DNA of 7,308 nucleotides from Pseudomonadota bacterium. Its GTDB lineage: Bacteria > Pseudomonadota > Gammaproteobacteria > Halothiobacillales > Halothiobacillaceae. This document shows, piece by piece, positions 1 to 5,000 of this stretch; position 1 is the first letter of the stretch, and every line of letters begins with the position of its first letter. Below the pieces are notes generated by a model that worked only from the letters and a program-made list of their open reading frames with translations, did not search any database and was not told the origin of the DNA. A program made the translations under genes and the position numbers. The DNA is taken from positions 1 through 7,308 of the forward strand of contig JAJYPA010000423.1 of NCBI GenBank assembly GCA_021795795.1. Reading direction: 5' to 3'.

Positions 1-1
1 C

Positions 2-61
2 TGCCGGACGTGCCATGCCATGACCCCCCTGAAAAACATGGCACATTATCACTGTTTATAA
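2..61 (+). CDS. C-terminal end of a possible zinc-binding protein (partial)
   Basis: A reading frame enters from the left edge and stops at TAA 59-61. Its last residues are CRTCHAMTPLKNMAHYHCL, giving a C-X2-C-X10-H-X2-C pattern, the spacing of a small C2HC zinc knuckle as often found at protein C-termini. A CxxCH haem-c motif is formally present too, but its position right at the C-terminus makes a haem site less likely. A plus-strand terminator about 135 bases downstream fits a gene ending here. Only 19 codons are visible and another frame is also open across 1-87, so this is a tentative call. The parent gene cannot be identified. Confidence 0.35.
   Translation, partial: CRTCHAMTPLKNMAHYHCL
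10..44. repeat. 8-bp perfect inverted repeat, 19-bp spacer
   Basis: GTGCCATG at 10-17 is repeated as its exact reverse complement CATGGCAC at 37-44. The left arm also sits in a short tandem TGCCATGCCATG. It overlaps the end of the partial reading frame and has no T-run after it, so it is not a standard terminator. It could be a protein-binding site, a hairpin at the end of an mRNA, or chance. Confidence 0.4.
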
Positions 62-171
62 CGCAAATTGGAATTATACCCAGACCCTAACGGGACTAGT
101 TTATGAGTGAGAGACCGGAAGGCCCAGTAAGGGTGCGCTTTTAAGCATCATGGCCTTGCGATGTAGAAATA

Positions 172-191
172 CATTGTAATGCATCGTAATT
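172..191. repeat. Tandem pair of near-identical 10-mers
   Basis: CATTGTAATG (172-181) is directly followed by CATCGTAATT (182-191), which differs at two positions. It lies immediately before the terminator at 196-224. Two copies are too few to call an iteron or operator array. It is recorded only because it is a visible structure in otherwise featureless DNA. Confidence 0.3.
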
Positions 192-195
192 TCCT

Positions 196-224
196 GGCGA
201 CGACGGCAATGTCGGCGCCTTTTT
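196..224 (+). terminator. Rho-independent terminator, plus strand
   Basis: Left arm GGCGACGAC (196-204), loop GGCAAT (205-210), right arm GTCGGCGCC (211-219), giving a 9-bp GC-rich stem with one internal mismatch, followed directly by TTTTT (220-224). The T-run lies on the plus strand only, so it terminates rightward transcription, most likely of the gene whose end is at 61. It also shields the 3' end of the convergent big gene from read-through. Confidence 0.7.
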
Positions 225-336
225 CATTACGTGCATGACGGGCCGGAGCTGGCCGGGCGCTGCCGGACGGCGGGCCGACGCGAACGCGCGCGATCGACCG
301 TTAAGTACCCTCGGGTGCTCCGCCCCCTCTGTCAGG
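225..336. other. GC-rich convergent spacer with no gene seen
   Basis: Between the plus-strand terminator and the stop codon of the big minus-strand gene lies GC-rich DNA with small GGCC/GCGC palindromes. No T-rich terminator for the minus-strand gene is visible here. Reading frames in it run on as antisense shadows of the big gene and have no coding character of their own. Confidence 0.6.
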
Positions 337-3300
337 CTAGTTGTCCCTCAGCGAGCTTTTTTGAGCTTTTCGAGCCCTCGTCTCGCCGGCAGTTTTCGCC
401 GCTTGCCGCTGGCGTTGCTGACCGAGATTCAACACGAGAAAGATGACCTTTACCTCGCCAAAATCGGCCGAGTACCGCGCAACAAATCCAGGCGGTCGAG
501 AGTCCTCATGAGGAATCGGATCCTGGCTAAGAAAATTGAACCCAAGCGGACTGGCCGTCTCTGCCACCGCCACCAGGGACCGCATGAGCTCGGCCTTGTC
601 TTCGTTATAGGCGTAGGTGAGATGAAAGAAGACCCGCGGATTGCCGTACCCAAGCAACTTCTGGAAATGACTTTCCAGATCCGCCTTCATCGTTTCCTGG
701 GTAGGTGATCTGTTACAGATCACCGCTTCGATTAGGGCCAGCACCGAGTTTCCCCAGGTGATGAGGAGGTCCCTTTCGCCGGCGTTTCCTTTCGCGCTGA
801 AACCGCCTTTCGACTGGTCGCCGACTGACCACCCCAGAAATTGAACGCGTGCCGCCAGCAGTTGCTGGATGAGGGCGTTCAGATCATCTTCAATGGCATC
901 AATCTGGACGCTTTTCATCATAGGGACGAGGGATACGACGGCATCGGCGGCGGCCCGGACATACTCGACCAGCAGCGCTTCGAACGGATCCGCCTTGCGT
1001 TGAAGTGCTCGGGCTTGGTCAGCGGGGTTCATCGTCCGGAACCGGGCAATCGCTGACGCGACGTTGTCAAACAAGTCCTCATAGACTGAGACCTCGGGTG
1101 CCGAGAGGAAGGGGGCACCGCTGGCGATATTGCTTCGCGCGGCCGCGAGCACCTCAGTCCCTCCAATAGCATGCTCAGCGGCATCCAGCGTCGCAGTCGC
1201 CTCCGGTTGCCGGCCCAGCCTAGCGAGCGCTATTGCGCGATAAGCTGCGGCGGTATCCTGCAGGCGAACCAAGGTCACGGTTGACAGGACGGCAAGGGCT
1301 TGGCCAGGTTCACCTATGGCCAGCAACAACAGCGCCCGGTTGCACTCCACGCCTTCATCTACGGTGGTTGCTGGAAGCTGCGCTGTCATTCGTTCAAATT
1401 CAGCGATCGCCTTCTGCCCTTGACGAACTTGATCTCCTTTCAGGAGTACAAAGCTATCCGGCTGGAGCAGATCGGTAATCTCAGCCGCAAACCAATTGGC
1501 GGCGGAACCAAAGGACGGTCGTCTGGCGAAGAGGTCTAGGAATTCAGCCTTTGCGAATCTGGAATTTCCGTTGGACCCCTGAATGGCTGCGAGCCCACGG
1601 AATTGGCGCAAGGCTTCAACTGCTCCTACCTGTTCCAGTGACGCAGAGAAGATTGGTTCGGCTGTGGCTTCGATCGCCGCCCAGTCCTCCCGAAGGAAAT
1701 CAAGGCGAAGTTGGTTCTGAAAACGAGCGAGTTCACGCCCGGGAACTTTCCCCAGCGTCTTGAGACCAGCCTCGGCGGCCATATAGCTTGCGGCGGCGTC
1801 GGCGGCACCAGCGGTCAGTAGCGCGTCGATACGAGCCAGCATCTCCGGTAGAGATTGGATCGTTCCGGCGTCAGTCGGCGCAAGCGCGGTGAGGCGCCGC
1901 TCGATGTCGGAGCGGAGATTGGGCGGACTTCTCGATAGTAGCTGCGCGAGGATGAGCGGCTCATCGGTTTCGAGAATCGCTGCCAAGAGAGCCGCTTGTC
2001 GTGGGCGATCGACAAAGGCGAGGGCGGCCGCTAGGTCAGCGGCCAAGGGGCGGTCGGAGACGGGTGCCCCGATGCGGCTCTCAAATCGCGGGGCGAACGC
2101 TGCGACGCGCCCTTTCTCCTTGTGCTGCAACGCGCCGGTCCGGACGGCAGCGACAAGAGCACCAAACACATCGGCGGGCACGTCTGGCTCTCCGCCGACG
2201 ACGGCGCGGCAGAGAATCCGGATATGTGTTCGCAGCGATCGCCCTATGGAGTTCGCCAGGATGAACTCATTGTCTTGAGGAGTCGCGACTGCCAGCCGGG
2301 TACAAACGTCCACCGGATAGAGGAACTGATCGCGCAGCGCCTGCGTCCGCCCTGCCATTCGGGCCAGCGCAGCTGCGCCTGCGGCCCCTATGCGGTGAGA
2401 CGACAGCGAGTAGTCGCCAGTTGAGATGGAGTGCGCATAGGCGGTAACAATGGTGTCAGCGTTCACCTCGTCCGCAATGCCGCCGAGGTCCGAGAGATCG
2501 AGAACCGCGGCAAACTCAGATGCTCCGACACCTCGACGCAAATTGGGCCCATCGAGCGACTGAGCCATCGCGAGCAGAATGGAGTTGGCGCAACCTGTCA
2601 GTTCCCGACGAAGCGCTTCCATCAGTGAATCTGCCCCGCTGGCATCGTCAATGAAGCCGGGGCCAGCTCGACCATGTAGCCAGTTGAGCAATGCCGCCGC
2701 TTCGCTGGCGTTAGTCTGTCCGGCACGTAGGTGCTCTCCGAGTATCGCCACTGCATCAGCGAATGCCTCGACCTGGCCAAATTGAAAGTCACGTTCGACG
2801 AGACCACGATCCCACGCACCCACCGGGGACCTCCATTGCGCGATCAGGAGACACGCGAGCCCTGCGGTTCGTGGATGAATGACGAGGTCCGCTAGCAACC
2901 TCGGCCGCGTCCGGATCTGAAATAGCAGAGCAATGAAAAGCTCGGCACGGTCAATCGCTAAATCGATAATCTGGGCCACTACTGGGTGGGGCGCCGGTGA
3001 GTTATCCGCAGCATCAGCGTCAGCAAGGAGAAGCCCCACCAAGCCGAATAGGTCCCCGCAGGTATCCAGTGAACCGTAGGTGCTGGCCTCTATCGGATGA
3101 GATCCCGCCCAAAGCGCCCGATCTACCAGCGTGTCGGGAGGCAGTGGAAATTGCGAGTAGGCGACATCCCGCGTTAAGTGGTTCGCCAGCGCCGTCTGCC
3201 GGGCATATAGGTCCCGCGTTTCGTTCCAGCCGCCAAGGCCGGGTTCCGTCTCAATCACGCTGATCGCGGCCTGTCGAAACGTATTCGCGTCCGGTGTACT

Positions 3301-3924
3301 CCAAACCTCATCAGGAACGATCAATGGGTGGTGAAGCAGGCCCCTCAAATCCACCCACCGACGAAGTGCGCTGTCTGGAGTGGCCTCCTGTGCCAAGATC
3401 AGTTCCCAGAGCCTTGCGGCGATCCATCCCGGTGTTTGATTAACGATTTGGGATGGGTTACTGCGTCCTGTTTCAATGGCCTCAACAAGTTCTGCCAGTT
3501 CAGGATCCGTCCGAACTTCAACGGTGGCCCCATAGCGCTGTTCGTGAATGCCGGAAAGTAGGGTCTTGAAGGCGTCCATCACTCCGGTCGGAGCGCGCAG
3601 CGCGGCTACACGAAGATCTAGGCCGATTTCAGCGCGGCCCCAAATCCGGCGTAGCCACCCCAAATTAGCGAGCGCCTGCAGGTCCGGCGGCTCGCTAGCT
3701 GTTGGTCCGGCCTGGGCGTAGGCAATTTCGGCTTTCGGCCACTCCGCGTTTGAAGAAACCTTCAAGCCTGCCAGCACCCTCAGCACGAGCTGATCCGGCG
3801 TCACCTTCTGGTCCGGATTGAGAAACTGGCCCTGCCGAACAACACGGAGCTTGCTGTCGAATCGATCTCGCAGGATCCGCCGCGTCTCGCTCGGTACATG
3901 ATTGAAGCTAGGGAATCGGGTCAT
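337..3924 (-). CDS. Large helical (TPR-like) repeat protein with candidate C-terminal PD-(D/E)xK-like nuclease domain
   Basis: A 1195-residue protein with no signal peptide or membrane helix, so probably cytosolic. The start is well fixed: ATG at 3924-3922 is preceded two codons earlier by an in-frame TAA (3930-3928); the ribosome site is weak. Residues 1 to ~950 look almost entirely alpha-helical. A TPR-like helix pair is seen near 858-920 (AIGEPGQALAVL, then ALARLGRQPEATATL), and similar helical hairpins occur near 705-765. I find no Walker A motif. From ~1005 the character changes: helix 1009-1028 with E1012, a glycine-rich KGGFSAKG (1039-1046), strand GERDLLITW (D1052), strand with IEA (E1066), helix SHFQKLL (H1086, K1089), then strands VFFHLTY (1098-1104) and VIFLVLNL (1160-1167), ending in a basic, Q/K/R-rich tail. 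Order and spacing resemble PD-(D/E)xK nucleases, although the usual ExK lysine is replaced (E1066-A-V) and K1089 may stand in. Nuclease activity and an anti-phage role are inference. Existence of the gene is certain, the family is not. Confidence 0.9.
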   Translation of the reverse strand: MTRFPSFNHVPSETRRILRDRFDSKLRVVRQGQFLNPDQKVTPDQLVLRVLAGLKVSSNAEWPKAEIAYAQAGPTASEPPDLQALANLGWLRRIWGRAEIGLDLRVAALRAPTGVMDAFKTLLSGIHEQRYGATVEVRTDPELAELVEAIETGRSNPSQIVNQTPGWIAARLWELILAQEATPDSALRRWVDLRGLLHHPLIVPDEVWSTPDANTFRQAAISVIETEPGLGGWNETRDLYARQTALANHLTRDVAYSQFPLPPDTLVDRALWAGSHPIEASTYGSLDTCGDLFGLVGLLLADADAADNSPAPHPVVAQIIDLAIDRAELFIALLFQIRTRPRLLADLVIHPRTAGLACLLIAQWRSPVGAWDRGLVERDFQFGQVEAFADAVAILGEHLRAGQTNASEAAALLNWLHGRAGPGFIDDASGADSLMEALRRELTGCANSILLAMAQSLDGPNLRRGVGASEFAAVLDLSDLGGIADEVNADTIVTAYAHSISTGDYSLSSHRIGAAGAAALARMAGRTQALRDQFLYPVDVCTRLAVATPQDNEFILANSIGRSLRTHIRILCRAVVGGEPDVPADVFGALVAAVRTGALQHKEKGRVAAFAPRFESRIGAPVSDRPLAADLAAALAFVDRPRQAALLAAILETDEPLILAQLLSRSPPNLRSDIERRLTALAPTDAGTIQSLPEMLARIDALLTAGAADAAASYMAAEAGLKTLGKVPGRELARFQNQLRLDFLREDWAAIEATAEPIFSASLEQVGAVEALRQFRGLAAIQGSNGNSRFAKAEFLDLFARRPSFGSAANWFAAEITDLLQPDSFVLLKGDQVRQGQKAIAEFERMTAQLPATTVDEGVECNRALLLLAIGEPGQALAVLSTVTLVRLQDTAAAYRAIALARLGRQPEATATLDAAEHAIGGTEVLAAARSNIASGAPFLSAPEVSVYEDLFDNVASAIARFRTMNPADQARALQRKADPFEALLVEYVRAAADAVVSLVPMMKSVQIDAIEDDLNALIQQLLAARVQFLGWSVGDQSKGGFSAKGNAGERDLLITWGNSVLALIEAVICNRSPTQETMKADLESHFQKLLGYGNPRVFFHLTYAYNEDKAELMRSLVAVAETASPLGFNFLSQDPIPHEDSRPPGFVARYSADFGEVKVIFLVLNLGQQRQRQAAKTAGETRARKAQKSSLRDN

Positions 3925-4020
3925 AGGTTAATGTCAATCCACCGAACATAAAACAATCGTGGTAAATATTCTATTTAGTTCGGCATAATTTTTGATGTTA
4001 TGCTCATGCCGTCCATGATA
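3925..4020 (-). promoter_or_regulatory. AT-rich upstream region of the big gene with overlapping palindromes
   Basis: The stretch directly upstream of the big gene is clearly more AT-rich than its surroundings, as expected for a promoter. It holds TAAATA-TTC-TATTTA (3963-3977), a perfect 6-3-6 palindrome; GCATAA (3983-3988) with TTATGC (3998-4003); and CGGCAT (3981-3986) with ATGCCG (4006-4011) nested around the latter. These could be operators or hairpins. No convincing paired -35/-10 boxes could be assigned, and no regulator gene lies beside it in the window. Confidence 0.4.
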
Positions 4021-4523
4021 CCGTGAATTTATCCAGCCCGCTCTTCTGGAGCTACACGGGTATATCCATTGGCGGCGCCTGCCCAACTGACCAGGCATTC
4101 AGATGCCGTTAGCACCTTCACCCACCAGCGCAAACTGCTGATCTTGATCACAACGCCGCTGGCGATAAGCCATTGGTTGCAGCAGGTCACACTGGACTAC
4201 TTCTTGCCAGCCTGCGCGACGTAGCCATGCCCCCAACATGTGGCTTCCGATCGCGCTCTGGCGCGGACTTTTAACCGCTTGTGCACCCCCAGCGCGCTGC
4301 GCCAAATGAGATGCCGGAGCTTAAGATTTTCCACAGCGCGAAAAAATGCTCCGTAGCTAGAAGAATACAAGGTGGAACACTGTCTCGAACGTTGCCATCG
4401 ACCGACTTCCGGTAACTCATGGTACCAATCACCGACCGTCAGCTATCTGGGCGATGATTGCCCTTCACAGGCCGCGTGTGAACGACCGCTCTCGCTGCCC
4501 TGCCGCCGTTGAGCCCTGATGGT
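4021..4523. other. Non-genic spacer with protein-like fragments in several frames
   Basis: No intact gene is convincing. On the plus strand one frame is open from 4027 to a TAG near 4216 and reads like protein (for example HQRKLLILITTPLAISHW), but it lacks a start codon. On the minus strand a 68-codon frame (4305-4099) starts with ATG and ends in GEGANGI, with no recognisable family. Competing frames of equal quality suggest either decayed coding DNA or chance. A CGGAGC/GCTCCG inverted repeat with a 27-base spacer lies at 4315-4353. No transposase motif or terminal inverted repeat was found. Confidence 0.4.
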
Positions 4524-4558
4524 CGGCAGCAGACTGATAGCTGCCGTTGGCAGCTTTT
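4524..4558 (+). terminator. Terminator-like hairpin with a competing upstream arm
   Basis: AGCTGCC (4539-4545), loop GTT, GGCAGCT (4549-4555) and further Ts to 4558 form a tight 7-bp hairpin with a short U-tract on the plus strand. A third arm, CGGCAGC (4524-4530), is an exact reverse complement of GCTGCCG (4540-4546), so the middle arm can pair with either side. That is the geometry of an attenuator, but no leader peptide or ligand site was recognised and no clear plus-strand gene lies upstream. It may be the remains of a terminator from lost DNA, or part of a mobile intergenic repeat. Confidence 0.4.
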
Positions 4559-4785
4559 CAACCTGACTACGTGACTCCACATTGATTGCCTGATGGTGGC
4601 ATGACTGTCTGAATGGCGCTATGATTTTTCAAATCATCTCGCGTCAGCAGGATCTTATTGAGCCAATTGACCAACAAATCGTTTTTACCCACACAAAGTT
4701 GGATAGGAGCTCGGGCATAATGTCGGGTCATAAAAAAATCGGATGACCGCCAAATGATGAAAAAGAGGCAACCTGTCGGCATAGT
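4559..4785. other. Non-genic spacer; possible short minus-strand frame, no gene assigned
   Basis: A 71-codon minus-strand frame (4782-4567) starts with ATG and contains hydrophobic stretches (CLFFIIWR), but has no recognisable family and no clear ribosome site. The plus-strand frames are interrupted. I see no RNA gene or mobile element here. The palindrome at 4621-4637 is listed separately. Confidence 0.35.
4621..4637. repeat. Perfect 7-3-7 AT-rich palindrome
   Basis: ATGATTT (4621-4627), TTC (4628-4630), AAATCAT (4631-4637). Its length and symmetry suit a dimeric regulator's operator. The TTC centre is shared with the palindrome at 3963-3977 in front of the big gene, but the arms differ, so a common regulator is only a guess. 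It lies about 360 bases before the GGDEF-EAL start. Confidence 0.4.
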
Positions 4786-4947
4786 GTGTCCGTCTCCGAT
4801 GTGGTCCGGGTACTGTTGCAGCGGTTGGATGCCTATTACGGCACCACTCTCGCAAAGACCATTGAGACGCCAGTCTTGGATGTCACCTTGGCAATAGGTA
4901 GCTTTTGGGATTGCCTGGGCGATGGGGGTTGCAAGTTATCCTCCTGA
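4786..4947 (+). CDS. Short hypothetical reading frame, or remnant of a longer gene
   Basis: From GTG 4786 to TGA 4945-4947 a frame encodes about 53 residues; it is open back to 4747, just after a TGA at 4744-4746. The product looks protein-like: an amphipathic stretch DVVRVLLQRLDAYYG, then TPVLDVTLAIGSFW and a cysteine-containing end (DCLGDGGCKLSS). No ribosome site stands at a usual distance (AGAGG at 4764-4768 is too far). It ends 53 bases before the GGDEF-EAL ATG and in a different frame. It could be a small upstream gene co-transcribed with that gene, the 3' end of a decayed gene, or chance. Family not recognised. Confidence 0.3.
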   Translation: MSVSDVVRVLLQRLDAYYGTTLAKTIETPVLDVTLAIGSFWDCLGDGGCKLSS

Positions 4948-5000
4948 AAATTCCTTCATTTTTCACTCATCCCATAACAACAGCCCCATATCGACGAACC

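Noticed and set aside
63..80. Perfect TATAAT on the minus strand (78-73) as a promoter
   Set aside because: No -35 box at 16-18 bp spacing, and the TG is one base out of register for an extended -10; insufficient to call.
235..708. 157-codon plus-strand frame
   Set aside because: It lies mostly antisense to the C-terminal part of the big gene, whose frame has clear protein character; composition alone explains the open frame.
337..3924. STAND/Avs-type NTPase identity for the big protein
   Set aside because: No Walker A (GxxxxGK[ST]) or other NTPase signature is visible anywhere in the 1195 residues.
4099..4305. 68-codon minus-strand frame as a gene
   Set aside because: No recognised family or convincing ribosome site, and the plus strand is equally protein-like over the same bases; kept only as part of the spacer description.
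4315..4353. CGGAGC/GCTCCG inverted repeat as a terminator or IS end
   Set aside because: Only 6 bp with a 27-base spacer and no T-run; likely chance in GC-rich DNA.
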